64,000 nucleotides of DNA, from assembly GCF_007475365.1 (NCBI RefSeq), contig NZ_CP034442.1, positions 744,001 through 808,000 on the forward strand. Reading direction: 5' to 3'. Position numbers and translations under genes: made by a program. Below are positions 12,101 to 22,371 of this stretch, piece after piece; the first letter of the stretch is position 1; each line of letters opens with the position of its first letter. A model generated the notes under the pieces. That model ran no database searches, had not been told where the DNA came from, and saw only the letters and a list, made by a program, of their open reading frames with translations. Source of the stretch: Streptococcus oralis subsp. dentisani. Lineage in GTDB: Bacteria; Bacillota; Bacilli; Lactobacillales; Streptococcaceae.

Positions 12101-15100
12101 GATGCGCTAGTTGATTGGCTAGCTGATACAGATACTGATGCGCTTGCTGATTGGCTAGCTGATACAGATGCTGAAGTTGATTGACTTGCAGATACTGATG
12201 CTGAAGCTGATTCACTTGCAGATACTGATGCGCTAGTTGATTCGCTTGCACTTACAGATGCTGAAGCTGATTCACTTGCAGATACTGATGCTGAAGCTGA
12301 TTGGCTAGCTGATACTGATGCTGAAGTTGATTCGCTTGCAGATACTGATGCGCTTGCTGATTGACTAGCTGATACAGATGCTGAAGTTGATTGACTTGAG
12401 CTTACTGATGCGCTAGTTGATTGACTTGCAGATACTGATGCGCTTGCTGAGTCGCTTGCACTTACAGACGCTGAAGTTGATTCACTTGCAGATACTGATG
12501 CGCTTGTTGATTCGCTTGCACTTACAGATGCTGAAGCTGATTCGCTTGCACTTACAGATGCTGAAGCTGATTGGCTTGCACTTACAGATGCTGAAGCTGA
12601 TTGGCTAGCTGATACAGACGCTGAAGCTGATTCACTTGCAGATACTGATGCGCTTGTTGATTCGCTTGCAGATACTGATGCGCTTGCTGATTGGCTTGCA
12701 GATACTGATGCTGAAGTTGATTGACTTGCAGATACTGATGCTGAAGCTGATTCACTTGCAGATACTGATGCGCTAGTTGATTCGCTTGCACTTACAGATG
12801 CTGAAGCTGATTGGCTTGCAGATACTGATGCTGAAGCTGATTGACTAGCACTTACTGATGCTGAAGTTGATTCACTTGAGCTTACTGATGCTGAAGCGCT
12901 TTGGCTAGCTGATACTGACGCTGAAGCGCTTTGGCTTGAGCTTACTGATGCGCTAGTTGATTGACTTGCAGATACAGACGCTGAAGCGCTTTGGCTAGCT
13001 GATACAGACGCTGAAGCTGATTCACTTGAGCTTACTGATGCTGAAGCGCTTTGGCTTGCAGATACTGATGCTGAAGCTGATTGACTAGCACTTACTGATG
13101 CTGAAGTTGATTCACTTGAGCTTACTGATACGCTAGTTGATTGGCTTGCAGATACTGATGCTGAAGCGCTTGAGCTTACTGATGCTGATGCTGAAGCGCT
13201 TTGGCTAGCTGATACTGATGCTGAAGCTGATTCACTTGAGCTTACTGATGCGCTTGCTGATTGGCTTGCAGATACAGATGCGCTAGTTGATTGGCTTGCA
13301 GATACAGATGCGCTAGTTGATTGGCTTGCAGATACTGATGCTGAAGCGCTTTGGCTAGTTGATACTGATGCGCTAGTTGATTCGCTTGAGCTTACTGATG
13401 CTGAAGCACTTTGGCTAGCAGATACTGATGCGCTTGCTGATTGACTAGCTGATACAGATGCTGAAGTTGATTGACTTGCAGATACTGATGCTGAAGTTGA
13501 TTGGCTAGCTGATACAGACGCTGAAGTTGATTGGCTAGCTGATACAGATGCTGAAGTTGATTGGCTAGCTGATACAGATGCTGAAGTTGATTGACTTGCA
13601 GATACTGATGCGCTTGCTGATTGACTAGCTGATACAGATGCTGAAGTTGATTGACTTGAGCTTACTGATGCGCTAGTTGATTGACTTGCAGATACTGATG
13701 CGCTTGCTGATTGACTAGCTGATACAGATGCTGAAGTTGATTGACTTGAGCTTACTGATGCGCTAGTTGATTGACTTGCAGATACTGATGCGCTTGCTGA
13801 GTCGCTTGCACTTACAGACGCTGAAGCGCTTTGGCTTGCAGATACTGATGCTGAAGCTGAGTCGCTTGCACTTACAGACGCTGAAGTTGATTCACTTGCA
13901 GATACTGATGCTGAAGCTGAGTCGCTTGCACTTACAGATGCTGAAGCTGATTGACTTGCAGATACTGATGCGCTTGCTGATTGACTAGCTGATACAGATG
14001 CTGAAGTTGATTGACTTGAGCTTACTGATGCGCTTGCTGAGTCGCTTGCACTTACAGACGCTGAAGCGCTTTGGCTTGCAGATACTGATGCTGAAGCTGA
14101 GTCGCTTGCACTTACAGACGCTGAAGTTGATTCACTTGCAGATACTGATGCGCTTGTTGATTCGCTTGCACTTACAGATGCTGAAGCTGATTCGCTTGCA
14201 CTTACAGATGCTGAAGCTGATTGGCTTGCACTTACAGATGCTGAAGCTGATTGGCTAGCTGATACAGACGCTGAAGCTGATTGACTTGCAGATACTGATG
14301 CGCTTGTTGATTCGCTTGCAGATACTGATGCGCTTGCTGATTGGCTTGCAGATACAGATGCTGAAGTTGATTGACTTGCAGATACTGATGCTGAAGCTGA
14401 TTCACTTGCAGATACTGATGCGCTAGTTGATTCGCTTGCACTTACAGATGCTGAAGCTGATTGGCTTGCAGATACTGATGCTGAAGCTGATTGACTAGCA
14501 CTTACTGATGCTGAAGTTGATTCACTTGAGCTTACTGATGCTGAAGCGCTTTGGCTAGCTGATACTGACGCTGAAGCGCTTTGGCTTGAGCTTACTGATG
14601 CGCTAGTTGATTGACTTGCAGATACAGACGCTGAAGCGCTTTGGCTAGCTGATACAGACGCTGAAGCTGATTCACTTGAGCTTACTGATGCTGAAGCGCT
14701 TTGGCTTGCAGATACTGATGCTGAAGCTGATTGACTAGCACTTACTGATGCTGAAGTTGATTCACTTGAGCTTACTGATACGCTAGTTGATTGGCTTGCA
14801 GATACTGATGCTGAAGCGCTTGAGCTTACTGATGCTGATGCTGAAGCGCTTTGGCTAGCTGATACAGATGCTGAGTCGCTTGCACTTGCTGAAGCACTTT
14901 GACTAGCACTTGCTGAGCTTGATGCTGATTGGCTCGCACTGATGCTTGCTGATACAGATGCTGAAGCACTTTGGCTTGCGCTTACTGATGTGCTTGCTGA
15001 TTGACTTGCACTTACAGATGCTGATGCACTTCGGCTAGCTGATACAGACGCTGAAGCTGAGCGACTTGCAGATACTGATGCGCTTGCTGATTGGCTAGCA

Positions 15101-18100
15101 CTTACAGATGCTGAAGCTGAGCGACTTGCAGATACTGATGCACTCGCTGAACGACTTGAACTTACGCTGGCTGAAGCTGAGCGACTTGCAGATACTGATG
15201 CACTTGCCGAACGGCTTGAGCTTACGCTTGCCGAAGCTGATTGACTCGCACTAAGCGATGCACTCGCTGAACGGCTTGAACTTACGCTGGCTGACGCTGA
15301 GCGACTTGCAGATACTGATGCACTCGCTGAACGGCTTGAACTTACACTGGCTGAAGCTGAGCGACTTGCACTTACGCTGGCTGAAGCTGAGCGACTTGCG
15401 CTGAGCGATGCGCTCGCTAAAGTGCTGGCACTTACCGATGCACTGGTTGACTGTCTTTGACTTAGACTAGTTGAAGCACTTCTACTCTTATAATCACTGT
15501 CAGAAAGTTTTATAGTAATCGTATCCGTAGTCTTATCTTTATAGATAATGGTAACTGTTCTATTATCACTAATAGTGAAAGAGTCTATACGTTTTTCCCG
15601 CTTATTATTTAATTTTTCAACGGCTGCTAATATACGTGCTTTTTCTTGAGAATTTAATTGAGAAACATTCTCTACTTGGAAGGTTTCAGTCGGTGCTACT
15701 CCTTCCATAATATCTGTCAGCCTACCTTGCACAATACGGACATTGCCCGGTGAATCATTTCCTGCACTATTACTATTACCAGCCTTATCCGTTGCTACTG
15801 CATTGCGTTGCCAACTATTTCTACCATTTTTATCATACTCTAGATTATCATTCAAATGAGCTCTTACAGTAATACGGGCTGGACTAGCAGTAGTCGCTGT
15901 GATATTCCCCGTTAAATGCTCTACAGTTCCCGTCCCATATTTATTATCTTCAAAGAAATTACTTCCAAGGGCTGAGCCATTTGCATCTGCATTTGAAACG
16001 ATCTTAAATTCTGATAATTGCCCGCTATTATCTGTAGCAGTGAAATTAATTTGAATATCGTCTCCTGCGTACACAATATAGTTGCCATTTACAGGTGTTA
16101 GAGTTTGACCGTTACGAGTCACCGTCGCACTTGGAACTGGAACAGCATCCACATTAGCTGGGATAACAGTTGTAGTATTATCACGGTAGGTAATGGTAAT
16201 ATTCCCATTTTCAGCTACCGCAATCGTTCCGGTTACGCCATCTTTCGTAAAATCACTACCAGATAAAAGCGACTGGTTTTTTTCTTTAAATTTTTCAAGT
16301 ACTTGATTGCGTTCACTTACAGTCAAAGAAGAGGGATTCTTAACAATAACGGTATCCCCACTAACTGGGTTGTGGCGTTCGTTGAAGCCTTTGATATGGA
16401 AATTCGTACGTGCTGTCGCAGTCAGGCCATGAATATCTCTTACTGTGTACTCCAGAACATAGGTACCAGGCTTATAGGGTTTCCAAGTTCCGTTTTCACG
16501 ACCCACCGTCCCTATTATGTTAATAGTGTATGTGGTTTGGGCACCTGATTTATTCCCCCATTGATCATAGGTGGATAGATCTCCAAATCCCCCTTTCTTG
16601 CTAGTTGGATAGTTCGGTGCATGTAAACCTGTAATAATAGCATTGGATGGGGAAGCCGTGATTTTATCCATCCCTTTATCATCATTCAGCCTTATCTGGA
16701 AATTAACTGATTCATCATTATAAATTGTGATATTAGATGGCATAGAGATTGTAGGTGGATTAGAAGCTGCACGTAGGTGTGCCCCTCTAGTAATCACTGT
16801 CCCATTTCGTACATCATGTACACCAGAATTAGCCGCCAACACAGCATTGACAATCGAATTACGCGCTGAAGTAGCTTTTTGCAATACTGTTGTTAAATCA
16901 CTAGTTGGATCAGTCAGGGCTTTTTCAATTTCTGTTACTGCAGCATTGGCCTTAGCAAGAGCTGAATCCGTATTTGGTAAATCAACCGCTTTTGCTAGAT
17001 AGTCACCTATTTCAGCTGAAAGATTGGTCAACTTCCTACGGTTTTCTTCTTGTTGTTTAGCAGTGACTTCTGAAGATGCTAATGCAACCGAAGCAGCTTC
17101 AATTAAGCTAGTTGTGACAGAAGTTGATTGAACTCCACTAACACTATTCTTACCAGTAATTTCAGTTATTTTTAATTCAGCTGAGTCAATTTCAAGGTTC
17201 TTTGCTTCTTTTGAAGTAGAAGGTTGCTGGTCAATTGCTGTCGTCGATCCACTCTGTTCAACAGACAAACTTGACACTACAGAAACATTCGATCCACTTG
17301 TTGATTGACTGGCACTAGCAGAAGCACTGACAGACTCTTTTGGTGAAGTGGTCACGGTCTTATCTACCGTTTGACTCTTCTCAGCTTGTTTGAGCGCATC
17401 CTTGCCTTGGGCTTGATTCTTATCAGCGATCACACCAGCTGCTAGGTTATTGCTAGTTGTTGCCACTTGGCTGCTGAGTTGGGTTGCGCTTGACAAGGCG
17501 TCACCTAGCTTGCTGGTCGCAAGGCTCTCAGCAGGAGCAGTCTTGACATCAAGGGATGCTGAGGTCAAAGTTGAGACAGAGGTTTGAACTTCTGACTCGC
17601 TAACAGAGCTAGTGCTTTCAGCTAGAGATGCTGAAGTTTGGACACTTACTGAAGGAGCAGGTTGAGCGCTAGCAGATGCTGACTCAGAGACAGGAGTTGA
17701 GGCAGATGCTTGCACACTCGCTGATTGCGATGGAGTTTCACTAACAGAGGCTGACTCAGAAGCAGGACTTACAGCTGACTGGCTGGTAGTAACTGAACTG
17801 CTAGCTGACGCACTTGCTGATAGACTAGCTGATACAGAAACGCTTGTCGAAAGAGAAGCACTTACAGATTGACTGACTGACTCAGAAACAGATACAGAGT
17901 CTTGCTCTGCTTGTTCCTTCACTTCTGCTTGTGCTTGGGCAATGATAGAGTTATTGCTGGCTTCAGTTGTCGCATCAGCTTGGGGCTCAGTTGCGATGAC
18001 TGCCTTACCAGGTTCCTTGTACTCAGATGTCTCATCTGCATATACAGTTTGCTCTTGAGTTACAACAAAACCTGCGGCCCCGGCGGCTAAGATGGCCCCT

Positions 18101-18315
18101 ATACCTGCAAGCGTGTTGGCATTCAAGTGAGCGTGGTCAAGTTCTTCAGTGTCAGATAGGCTAGTCGAGACAACTTCTCCCATCCCACCGATACGGAAGA
18201 GATCCAGTTGGGAATTCGAGGCTTTTACCCAGTTTTTCCCCGATTTGTAAAGCTTATAGCGCTTTTTCTCATCTACGATCTCGAAATCTTTGTTAAATTT
18301 TTTACTTCGAAACAT
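3172..18315 (-). CDS. Giant serine-rich repeat, LPxTG-anchored surface adhesin (5,047 aa)
   Basis: A serine-rich repeat glycoprotein of the PsrP/GspB/Fap1 type. Family members are O-glycosylated, exported by SecA2/SecY2, anchored by sortase and bind host glycans or proteins. Layout: accessory-Sec signal with KLYKSGKNW at 21-29 and a hydrophobic core to about residue 93 (VYA|DE); short Ser-rich region 1, about 137-250; non-repeat region about 250-945 with helical and beta-type segments; Ser-rich region 2, about 945-4990; LPNTG at 5006-5010, a hydrophobic stretch and a KKKK tail. The ATG at 18315 follows AAGGAAAGGAATAG; an upstream in-frame GTG at 18345 lacks a binding site. No sialic-acid YTRY motif was found in the binding region. 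Neighbours are trmFO and rsmI, not secA2/gtf genes. S. mitis is reported to carry a 'monster' adhesin, MonX; I cannot confirm identity. Confidence 0.95.
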   Translation of the reverse strand: MFRSKKFNKDFEIVDEKKRYKLYKSGKNWVKASNSQLDLFRIGGMGEVVSTSLSDTEELDHAHLNANTLAGIGAILAAGAAGFVVTQEQTVYADETSEYKEPGKAVIATEPQADATTEASNNSIIAQAQAEVKEQAEQDSVSVSESVSQSVSASLSTSVSVSASLSASASASSSVTTSQSAVSPASESASVSETPSQSASVQASASTPVSESASASAQPAPSVSVQTSASLAESTSSVSESEVQTSVSTLTSASLDVKTAPAESLATSKLGDALSSATQLSSQVATTSNNLAAGVIADKNQAQGKDALKQAEKSQTVDKTVTTSPKESVSASASASQSTSGSNVSVVSSLSVEQSGSTTAIDQQPSTSKEAKNLEIDSAELKITEITGKNSVSGVQSTSVTTSLIEAASVALASSEVTAKQQEENRRKLTNLSAEIGDYLAKAVDLPNTDSALAKANAAVTEIEKALTDPTSDLTTVLQKATSARNSIVNAVLAANSGVHDVRNGTVITRGAHLRAASNPPTISMPSNITIYNDESVNFQIRLNDDKGMDKITASPSNAIITGLHAPNYPTSKKGGFGDLSTYDQWGNKSGAQTTYTINIIGTVGRENGTWKPYKPGTYVLEYTVRDIHGLTATARTNFHIKGFNERHNPVSGDTVIVKNPSSLTVSERNQVLEKFKEKNQSLLSGSDFTKDGVTGTIAVAENGNITITYRDNTTTVIPANVDAVPVPSATVTRNGQTLTPVNGNYIVYAGDDIQINFTATDNSGQLSEFKIVSNADANGSALGSNFFEDNKYGTGTVEHLTGNITATTASPARITVRAHLNDNLEYDKNGRNSWQRNAVATDKAGNSNSAGNDSPGNVRIVQGRLTDIMEGVAPTETFQVENVSQLNSQEKARILAAVEKLNNKREKRIDSFTISDNRTVTIIYKDKTTDTITIKLSDSDYKSRSASTSLSQRQSTSASVSASTLASASLSASRSASASVSASRSASASVSSSRSASASVSASRSASASVSSSRSASASLSASQSASASVSSSRSASASVSASRSASASVSSSRSASASVSASRSASASVSASQSASASVSASRSASASVSASRSASASVSASQSASTSVSASQSASASVSASISASQSASSSASASQSASASASDSASVSASQSASASASVSSSASASVSASQSTSVSVSSSESTSASVSASQSASASVSASQSASASVSSSESASASVSASQSASASVSASQSTSASVSSSQSASASVSASQSASASVSSSESTSASVSASQSASASVSASQSASASVSASESTSASVSASESASASVSASQSTSASVSASQSASASVSASESTSASVSASQSASASVSASQSASASVSASQSASASVSASESASASVSASESTSASVSASESTSASVSASDSASASVSASQSASASVSASDSASASVSSSQSTSASVSASQSASASVSASQSASASVSASDSASASVSASESTSASVSASDSASASVSASQSASASVSASDSASASVSASQSTSASVSSSQSTSASVSASQSASASVSASQSTSASVSSSQSTSASVSASQSASASVSASQSTSASVSASQSTSASVSASQSTSASVSASQSTSASVSASQSTSASVSASQSASASVSASQSASASVSSSESTSASVSTSQSASASVSASQSTSASVSASQSTSASVSASQSASASVSSSESASASVSASQSASASASVSSSASASVSASQSTSVSVSSSESTSASVSASQSASASVSASQSASASVSSSESASASVSASQSASASVSASQSTSASVSSSQSASASVSASQSASASVSSSESTSASVSASQSASASVSASQSASASVSASESTSASVSASESASASVSASQSTSASVSASQSASASVSASESTSASVSASESASASVSASQSASASVSASQSASASVSASESASASVSASESTSASVSASESTSASVSASDSASASVSASQSTSASVSSSQSTSASVSASQSASASVSASESTSASVSASQSASASVSASESASASVSASESTSASVSASESASASVSASQSTSASVSASQSASASVSVSASQSTSASVSASESASASVSASQSASASVSASQSASASVSASQSTSASVSASQSASASVSASQSASASVSSSESASASVSASQSTSASVSASQSASASVSASESTSASVSASQSASASVSASQSTSASVSASQSASASVSASESTSASVSASQSASASVSASESTSASVSASQSASASVSASESASASVSASESASASVSSSQSTSASVSASQSASASVSASQSTSASVSASQSASASVSASQSASASVSSSESASASVSASQSSSASVSASQSTSASVSASQSSSASVSASQLTSASVSASQSASASVSASESTSASVSASQSASASVSASESASASVSASQSTSASVSASVSASVSASVSVSSSQSTSASVSASQSTSASVSSSQSASASVSASESTSASVSASQSASASVSASQSTSASVSASQSTSASVSASQSASASVSASESTSASVSASQSASASVSASQSTSASVSASQSASASVSASESTSASVSASQSTSASVSASQSSSASVSASESTSASVSASQSTSASVSASQSASASVSASQSASASVSSSQSASASVSASQSASASVSASESTSASVSASQSTSASVSASQSASASVSASQSTSASVSASQSASQSASASVSSSQSASASVSASQSASASVSASQSASASVSASESTSASVSASQSTSASVSASQSASASVSASQSASASVSSSQSASASVSASQSTSASVSASQSTSASVSASQSTSASVSASQSASASVSASQSTSASVSASESTSASVSASQSASASVSASESTSASVSASQSASASVSASQSASASVSASQSASASVSSSQSASASVSASQSASASVSASQSASASVSASESTSASVSASQSTSASVSASQSASASVSASQSASASVSSSQSASASVSASESASASVSASQSASASVSASQSTSASVSASQSASASVSASQSASASVSASESTSASVSASQSASASVSASQSASASVSASQSTSASVSASQSASASVSASESTSASVSASQSTSASVSASQSASASVSASQSASASVSASQSASASVSASQSASASVSASQSASASVSSSQSASASVSASQSASASVSASQSASASVSASESTSASVSASESTSASVSASQSASASVSASQSASASVSSSQSASASVSASQSASASVSASQSASASVSASQSASASVSASQSASASVSASQSTSASVSASQSTSASVSASQSASASVSASQSASASVSASESASASVSASESTSASVSASQSTSASVSASQSASASVSASQSASASVSASQSASASVSSSQSASASVSASQSASASVSASQSASASVSASESTSASVSASESTSASVSASQSASASVSASQSASASVSASQSASASVSASESTSASVSASQSASASVSASQSTSASVSASQSASASVSASQSASASVSASESTSASVSASQSASASVSASQSASASVSASQSASASVSASQSASASVSASESTSASVSASQSASASVSASQSASASVSASQSASASVSASQSASVSVSSSQSTSASVSASQSTSASVSASQSASASVSASESTSASVSASQSASASVSASQSTSASVSASESTSASVSASQSASASVSASESTSASVSASQSASASVSASQSASASVSASQSASASVSASESTSASVSASQSTSASVSASQSASASVSASQSASASVSASQSASASVSSSQSASASVSASQSASASVSASQSASASVSASESTSASVSASESTSASVSASQSASASVSASQSASASVSSSQSASASVSASQSASASVSASQSASASVSASQSASASVSASQSASASVSASESTSASVSASQSTSASVSASQSASASVSASQSASASVSASESASASVSASQSASASVSASQSASASVSASESTSASVSASQSTSASVSASQSASASVSASQSASASVSSSQSASASVSASISTSVSASTSLSNSVSASISASESASTSLSNSVSASISASESASTSLSNSVSASISTSVSASTSLSNSVSASISASESASTSLSNSVSASISTSVSASTSLSNSVSASISASESASTSLSNSVSASISASESASTSLSNSVSASISASHSASTSLSNSVSASISASESASTSLSNSVSASISASHSASTSLSNSVSASISASESASTSLSNSVSASISASHSASTSLSNSVSASISASHSASTSLSNSVSASISASESASTSLSNSVSASISASHSASTSLSNSVSASISASVSASTSLSNSVSASISASHSASTSLSNSVSASISASVSASTSLSNSVSASISASESASTSLSNSVSASISASHSASTSLSNSVSASISASVSASTSLSNSVSASISASESASTSLSNSVSASISTSVSASTSLSNSVSASISASESASTSLSNSVSASISASQSASTSLSNSVSASISASVSASTSMSNSVSASISASESASTSLSNSVSASISASESASTSMSNSVSASISASESASTSLSNSVSASISASVSASTSLSNSVSASISASESASTSLSNSVSASISASHSASTSLSNSVSASISASVSASTSLSNSVSASISASQSASTSLSNSVSASISASESASTSLSNSVSASISASHSASTSLSNSVSASIGASVSASTSLSNSVSASISASESASTSLSNSVSASISASHSASTSLSNSVSASISASVSASTSLSNSVSASISASESASTSLSNSVSASISTSVSASTSLSNSVSASISASESASTSLSNSVSASISASQSASTSLSNSVSASISASQSASTSLSNSVSASISTSVSASTSLSNSVSASISASESASTSLSNSVSASISASVSASTSLSNSVSASISASNNSGSGSGSTSTSNDSASQSVSASVSASQSASASISASNNSGSGSGSTSTSNGSGDASTSASTSASLSNSVSASISASQSASTSLSDSVSTSASLSDSASISSALNHSQAPAQQPAGPGRSNGRKLPNTGTASNQFAGLGLGVAALATASLLGKKKKSAASEMDLED
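3690..6345 (-). repeat. 54-bp tandem array (18-residue SxSxS unit)
   Basis: About 50 in-frame copies of an 18-residue unit ([18 protein letters not shown] and variants with H, Q, V or T at the variable positions). At DNA level the core CAAGCTTGTGCTTGCTGAT recurs every 54 bp. It forms the C-terminal part of the adhesin stalk. The plus strand of this array is also open (an antisense Leu/Ala-rich frame), a by-product of periodicity. Confidence 0.95.
6544..7165 (-). repeat. Segmental duplication copy A (copy B 8404-9025)
   Basis: About 620 bp nearly identical to 8404-9025 (offset 1,860 bp, 62 units). Part of it (6961-7200) also matches 8161-8400 (offset 1,200 bp, 40 units). A further short copy pair is 7261-7440 / 9721-9900 (offset 2,460 bp, 82 units). 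Confidence 0.8.
12451..13214 (-). repeat. Segmental duplication copy A (copy B 14101-14864)
   Basis: Compared unit by unit, these 764 bp match 14101-14864 with about two base differences, including rare landmarks such as the [10 protein letters not shown] irregular unit. The offset is 1,650 bp, which is 55 units of 30 bp. Confidence 0.85.
14890..15480 (-). repeat. Membrane-distal SRSASASVS repeat block
   Basis: The first part of Ser-rich region 2 uses units with Arg instead of Gln/Glu ([14 protein letters not shown]), so this end of the stalk is basic whereas the main array is neutral to acidic. It joins the non-repeat binding region at about residue 945. Confidence 0.85.
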
Positions 18316-18346
18316 TCTATTCCTTTCCTTTTTTAAAAATTCCACT

Positions 18347-18375
18347 CTTTGTTAACCTCATGATCATTAACAAAG
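18347..18375 (-). promoter_or_regulatory. Palindrome in the adhesin 5' region
   Basis: Perfect 9-bp inverted repeat CTTTGTTAA (18347-18355) / TTAACAAAG (18367-18375), ending about 32 bp before the adhesin start. It could be a repressor operator or an mRNA hairpin next to the ribosome binding site. The remaining 18376-18600 is AT-rich spacer with no gene. Confidence 0.45.
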
Positions 18376-18510
18376 CTTGATACTTAAGTAAGAATTTCAC
18401 GGAAACACAAGCATCAAGCCTAGTCAGTCAATGGCTTTTCAAGAGTTTTTTGATAAAATTCGATGGTTAATTGGTATAAAAGAGATGCACTTTTATATAT
18501 GTTTTACTCC

Positions 18511-18538
18511 AGTATACACCAGCCTCAATTCTATCAAA
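18511..18538 (-). promoter_or_regulatory. Possible adhesin promoter
   Basis: Minus-strand TTTGAT (18538-18533), 16-bp spacer, TATACT (18516-18511). This would give a leader of about 190 nt containing the palindrome at 18347-18375. It is the best of several weak candidates. Confidence 0.4.
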
Positions 18539-18601
18539 TTTGAAGCTTCTTTTCAAGATTTTTGATTTCAATATAGCAAATTTATTTATGCAATAGAAAA
18601 G

Positions 18602-18622
18602 CAGTGTAAAAGGATTACACTG
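18602..18622 (-). terminator. rsmI terminator
   Basis: Perfect 8-bp stem CAGTGTAA / TTACACTG with a 5-base loop, followed on the minus strand by CTTTTCTATT. It lies about 75 bp after the rsmI stop. Confidence 0.65.
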
Positions 18623-18695
18623 TTCTTTATAAATACTGATTTTTTCTTAAACTGAGGTCTCAGAATTGATTAAAACTGGACTCATTTCCCTATCG

Positions 18696-19568
18696 TTAAG
18701 ATTGATTTTCTTCCCAGTCGTGGTAGGCAGCATAGAGCTGACTTTTATTCCGCTGGTAGAGTTTAGCAACTTCTTTTATGGCTTGATTTCTCTTCATGCC
18801 TTGCTGGATACGGGATTGGATTTCTATGAACAAGTCCTCCTCATCCTTTTCCTCCACATCCTGACTGGCACCTTCAACGATGAGAAGACACTCGCCCTTG
18901 AGCGGTGTATCAGCAATACTTTCCAGCAATTCAGAGATGTTTCCTCTTTTGTATTCTTCATAGATTTTGGTCAATTCCCTGACCAAGACTACCGAGCGGT
19001 CACCGTAGACTTCTAGCATATTTTCTAACGTATCCGCTACACGATGGGGCGATTCATAGAAAATTTGTGTTTCAGGATAATCTTTTTTTGTTTCAAAAAA
19101 CTGCTTTTGATGACCTGATTTTCTCGGTAAAAAACCGTAAAAGATATGTGGTTGTGGTGCCAAACCACTGGCAATCAAGGCAGAAATCCCTGCAGAAGCA
19201 CCTGGAACTGTCACTACTACAATCTCTTCCTCGATGGCTGCCTTGACTAAATCGTGACCAGGATCCGAGATGCTAGGCAGACCCGCATCAGAAACCTGAG
19301 CAATACTTTGCCCCGCCTTCAGAAAACCAATCAAATCAGGAATTTTTTCCTTGGCATTGTGCTCATGAAAACTGATCTGTTTGGTCGAAATATCAAAATG
19401 CTTGAGTAAGAGACCTGTATTGCGCGTGTCCTCAGCAGCAATCCAGTCCACCTCTTTCAATGTCTGGATGGCACGAAAGGTCATATCATCTAGATTACCA
19501 ATCGGAGTTGCCACTAGATATAGCTTGCCATAGGGAGACTGCCCCTTAAAACTTTTTTGAATCTGCAT
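18696..19568 (-). CDS. rsmI: 16S rRNA (cytidine(1402)-2'-O)-methyltransferase
   Basis: 290 residues, normal length. RsmI 2'-O-methylates C1402 in the decoding centre of 16S rRNA with S-adenosylmethionine. The tetrapyrrole-methylase fold is shown by VATPIGNLDD near the N-terminus, AEDTRNT, the SDAGLPSISDPG segment and VPGASAGISALIASGL. It starts 3 bp after the yabA stop and is clearly co-transcribed with it. It is the last gene before the adhesin region. Confidence 0.96.
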   Translation of the reverse strand: MQIQKSFKGQSPYGKLYLVATPIGNLDDMTFRAIQTLKEVDWIAAEDTRNTGLLLKHFDISTKQISFHEHNAKEKIPDLIGFLKAGQSIAQVSDAGLPSISDPGHDLVKAAIEEEIVVVTVPGASAGISALIASGLAPQPHIFYGFLPRKSGHQKQFFETKKDYPETQIFYESPHRVADTLENMLEVYGDRSVVLVRELTKIYEEYKRGNISELLESIADTPLKGECLLIVEGASQDVEEKDEEDLFIEIQSRIQQGMKRNQAIKEVAKLYQRNKSQLYAAYHDWEENQS

Positions 19569-19570
19569 GC

Positions 19571-19888
19571 CTACTCCCTGTACAACAACTCGTCACAGAA
19601 CATACATTCCTCGTCCTGCTCTCGACGTTGTCCATAAAAATCATTACAAACGTGAAATCCGTCTTTATAGATCCGACGGACGCTTTCACGAACATGCTTT
19701 GCCTTGACGGGAGTATCTGCTTCCACCTCCCCTAAGCGTTCGCGCAACTTACTATTTTCCAAGCGAAGAGCTGTATTTTCCTCTACCAGGCTCTTGAGAT
19801 TTTTCTTGATGGCTTCCACATCGGCCAAGGTCACTAATAACTGTTGAGAAAAATCGTCCAGCGCGTCAAATAATTCTTTTTTGTCCAT
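19571..19888 (-). CDS. yabA: Replication initiation-control protein YabA
   Basis: 105 residues. YabA binds DnaA and the DnaN clamp and restrains chromosome re-initiation. The N-terminal half is a leucine-rich coiled coil ([19 protein letters not shown]); the C-terminus carries the zinc site His79, Cys81, Cys95, Cys98 (HVCNDFYG ... CMFCDELL). It lies between holB and rsmI with replication genes upstream, as expected for the Firmicutes arrangement. Confidence 0.95.
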   Translation of the reverse strand: MDKKELFDALDDFSQQLLVTLADVEAIKKNLKSLVEENTALRLENSKLRERLGEVEADTPVKAKHVRESVRRIYKDGFHVCNDFYGQRREQDEECMFCDELLYRE

Positions 19889-19927
19889 AAAACAGCCCTT
19901 TCCTTTCTTTATCGTTCATTTTTGAGT

Positions 19928-20818
19928 TTATATTTCTTTTAAAACCAGATATTCCATGGCGTTTTGAAAGCTGACATTGGCTTGCCACATTTTTCTAGTT
20001 TCTAGCAAATCTTGCAGAATCATCCGTACTCTTGCTTGCAGAAGATCCTGCCCACAGAGGACTTCGAGGATTCGCAAGACCTGATCTTGTTTTTCCTTGT
20101 CATCTGCCAAGCTGGCTAATTTAGCAACCTGAAGATAACTTTCTTTTTTCTTGGCTAATAACCAGGTCAGCAGGCGTTCACTTTCATCGACCAAGGTCCA
20201 AAAACTTGCCTGATTAGCCAACTTTTCTGCTTCAGCACGTGATTGACAATACTGGGCTAAAAGAGTCGCTTTTTTCTTGACAAGCCCCATTTGTTCTAAG
20301 AGCAAGATGAGCTTTTCTTCTTGCTTTTTAAAGTGAAAAATCTGGGTCCTACTTCGGATAGTCGGCAACATCTTTTCCTCATCGCTGGTCAAGAAGAAAA
20401 TGTAAACTTCACTCTGGGGTTCTTCGATGACCTTGAGCAGAGAATTGGCCGCGTTGGGATGCATTTTTTCGGCCTGCTCGATAATAAAGACCTGTTGCTG
20501 GCTTTCAATCCCTGATTGGGAAAACTGACCCACCAATTCCCGAATTCGTTCTGTCTTGATGACCTGATTGACTGGCTTAATCAAAGTAACATCGGGAAAT
20601 TCTTCCATCTCAATCAGCTTGCAGTTTCGGCATTTCTCACATGGTAAAACGTCTACTTTATCCGTACAAAAGAGGCTCTTAGCCAAAAACTGCGCCATTT
20701 CCAAGCTTCCAAAGAAACCTGAAAAGAGATAGGCGTGATTGAGCTGATCTTGTTCTAGGATACGGACAAAGCGGTCAAACTGGTCTGGCTGCCAAGCCTT
20801 TAGTTGATCTTGTTTCAT
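19928..20818 (-). CDS. holB: DNA polymerase III subunit delta'
   Basis: 296 residues. It is the delta' clamp-loader subunit that helps open the sliding clamp. It has the clamp-loader fold with a four-cysteine zinc module ([12 protein letters not shown] after an upstream Cys), LKVIEEP, and the [15 protein letters not shown] sensor region. The P-loop position ([12 protein letters not shown]) lacks Lys-Ser/Thr, as expected for the non-ATP-binding delta'. It overlaps tmk by 4 bp (ATGA). Confidence 0.95.
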   Translation of the reverse strand: MKQDQLKAWQPDQFDRFVRILEQDQLNHAYLFSGFFGSLEMAQFLAKSLFCTDKVDVLPCEKCRNCKLIEMEEFPDVTLIKPVNQVIKTERIRELVGQFSQSGIESQQQVFIIEQAEKMHPNAANSLLKVIEEPQSEVYIFFLTSDEEKMLPTIRSRTQIFHFKKQEEKLILLLEQMGLVKKKATLLAQYCQSRAEAEKLANQASFWTLVDESERLLTWLLAKKKESYLQVAKLASLADDKEKQDQVLRILEVLCGQDLLQARVRMILQDLLETRKMWQANVSFQNAMEYLVLKEI

Positions 20819-21453
20819 TTAGCCAAGCCCATTCTGTCAAATAAGACAGCCTTGGTCGTTTCCACAACTTGCTCCAAAGGAAGACTCGCATCAATCTTGA
20901 CAATGCGGTTTCCTTCTTTGTCCAGAAGAGAAAGGTAGCCTTTACGAACTTTTTTGTGCAAGTCTAATCCTTCTAAATCCAAACGATTGACCTCGCGGTC
21001 ACTATTGGCAGCAATGCGAGCCAGCCCCTCTTCCACGTCAATATCAAAATAGAGGGTCAAATCGGGTTTAAGGCCATCTGTCGCAAAGTGATTGAGCCAA
21101 TCAATGGCATCAATATCCAAGCCACGGCCAAATCCCTGATAAGCAACAGAACTATCGATGAAGCGGTCCATAATGACCAACTTGCCAGCTTCAAGTGCTG
21201 GAAGAACTTTTTCCACCAAGTGCTGTCTACGACTGGCAATATAGAGAAGGAGTTCAGTCTTAGCATCCATCTGAGTATGACTTGGGTCCAAAATCACTTG
21301 ACGAATCTTCTCCCCAATCAAGACTCCGCCTGGCTCACGGGTCGTCAGCACCTCTACTCCTTTTTCCTCTAAAATTGGGAGCAGAGCCTCTAAAACGCTG
21401 GTTTTCCCTGCTCCCTCTGGTCCCTCAAGAGAGACTAAAAATCCTTTTGACAT
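20815..21453 (-). CDS. tmk: Thymidylate kinase
   Basis: 212 residues. It phosphorylates dTMP to dTDP. Walker [10 protein letters not shown] is near residues 10-18; TREPGG and [14 protein letters not shown] carry the substrate-binding arginines. It starts the tmk-holB-yabA-rsmI group and overlaps holB by 4 bp. A promoter-like TTGTCA-19 bp-TAGAAT lies at 21514-21484. Confidence 0.97.
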   Translation of the reverse strand: MSKGFLVSLEGPEGAGKTSVLEALLPILEEKGVEVLTTREPGGVLIGEKIRQVILDPSHTQMDAKTELLLYIASRRQHLVEKVLPALEAGKLVIMDRFIDSSVAYQGFGRGLDIDAIDWLNHFATDGLKPDLTLYFDIDVEEGLARIAANSDREVNRLDLEGLDLHKKVRKGYLSLLDKEGNRIVKIDASLPLEQVVETTKAVLFDRMGLAK

Positions 21454-21483
21454 GTCTAACTCATTTCTTTTTTTCTACCTTCT

Positions 21484-21514
21484 ATTCTATCAAAAAAATA
21501 GGTTTTTGTGACAA
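21484..21514 (-). promoter_or_regulatory. Possible tmk promoter
   Basis: Minus-strand TTGTCA (21514-21509), 19-bp spacer, TAGAAT (21489-21484), about 30 bp upstream of tmk. Confidence 0.4.
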
Positions 21515-21548
21515 TCTTTTTGTGTCTTCTCCATTCAATCGACCACAA

Positions 21549-21572
21549 AAGAGGCAGACAAAGCCACCTCTT
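21549..21572 (-). terminator. proC terminator overlapping its stop codon
   Basis: Inverted repeat AAGAGG (21549-21554) / CCTCTT (21567-21572) with TTTTGTGG after it on the minus strand. The 5' arm overlaps the proC stop. Confidence 0.5.
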
Positions 21573-22368
21573 ATTTACCTAGTTCTTGTGTTCGTTTGTA
21601 AGATTGATGAACTGCGTCCATGACTGTACCTCTAAAGGCATGTTCTTCCAGACTTGCTACACCAGCGATAGTCGAACCACCTGGACTGCATACTTGGTCT
21701 TTCAAAACTCCAGGATGTTGCTGGCTTTCGAGAACCATTTGCCCAGCACCAACTACTGTTTGGGCTGCCATTTTTAAGGCCGTTTCTCTTGGCAATCCTG
21801 TCTGCACACCCGCATCTGCTAAAGCCTCGATAAAGAGGTAGACAAAGGCCGGTCCACAACCTGCAAGACCTGTCGCAGCATCTATTAAGCCTTCTCCTAT
21901 TTCAACCAAGAGACCAGCCTTGGCTAAAAGCCGACAAAAAAGTTCCCTGTCCTCAACACTACAATTAGGAGACAAGGCATAACTAATCACTCCTTGGCCG
22001 ATAGCCACTGGTGTATTGGGCATGATGCGAATAATTCGGTGTTGACTTGGCAGAAGACTTGCCAGTTTTTCCAAAGTCAATCCAGCCGCCATGGAAATCA
22101 AAAGAAGACTCTCTCGTTTTTCAAGAATGGCCTGGTATTGAGAAAGCAGTTCAGAAAACTGCGCAGGCTTAACTCCTAGAAAGATTACATCTGCTTCTGC
22201 GAAGATTTCGTCATTGCTGGAAGCCTGACCACCGAAGTTGGCGATGAAAGCACCTACTTTAGCTTGACTACGATTGGCAAGGAGAATCTGAGCATCCGTC
22301 TTGGCCTGCAAAACAGCCTTAGCCAAGCTAGCTCCCATATTCCCCAAACCGATAAATCCAATCTTCAT
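21571..22368 (-). CDS. proC: Pyrroline-5-carboxylate reductase
   Basis: 265 residues. Last step of proline synthesis, NAD(P)H reduction of P5C. Rossmann motif GLGNMGASLAKAV at the N-terminus, then MPNTPVAIGQG, GCGPAFVYLFIEAL and the C-terminal DQVCSPGGSTIAG signature. It follows proA by 3 bp, ending the proB-proA-proC operon, so the complete glutamate-to-proline pathway is here. Confidence 0.97.
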   Translation of the reverse strand: MKIGFIGLGNMGASLAKAVLQAKTDAQILLANRSQAKVGAFIANFGGQASSNDEIFAEADVIFLGVKPAQFSELLSQYQAILEKRESLLLISMAAGLTLEKLASLLPSQHRIIRIMPNTPVAIGQGVISYALSPNCSVEDRELFCRLLAKAGLLVEIGEGLIDAATGLAGCGPAFVYLFIEALADAGVQTGLPRETALKMAAQTVVGAGQMVLESQQHPGVLKDQVCSPGGSTIAGVASLEEHAFRGTVMDAVHQSYKRTQELGK

Positions 22369-22371
22369 CTC

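Larger units (their letters stand above)
6361..14870 (-). repeat. 30-bp tandem array (10-residue [10 protein letters not shown] unit)
   Basis: Roughly 280 in-frame copies of a 10-residue unit alternating [20 protein letters not shown] and [10 protein letters not shown]. The 30-bp phase is kept for thousands of bases. It is broken by small codon-multiple insertions near 10265 (SASQ), 11045 (repeated SASV) and 12125. This is the main stalk of the adhesin and should be heavily glycosylated by family analogy. Confidence 0.95.

Noticed and set aside
7038..14441. Many short frames of Leu/Met/Arg or Gln/His/Leu repeats on both strands
   Set aside because: Out-of-frame readings of the 30-bp Ser-rich array.
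3690..15480. CRISPR array
   Set aside because: The repeats have no unique spacers, the period is 30 or 54 bp throughout, and they are in-frame coding.
16303..17002. Plus-strand frames within the adhesin non-repeat region
   Set aside because: Antisense shadows without ribosome binding sites; the minus-strand frame shows coherent protein domains.
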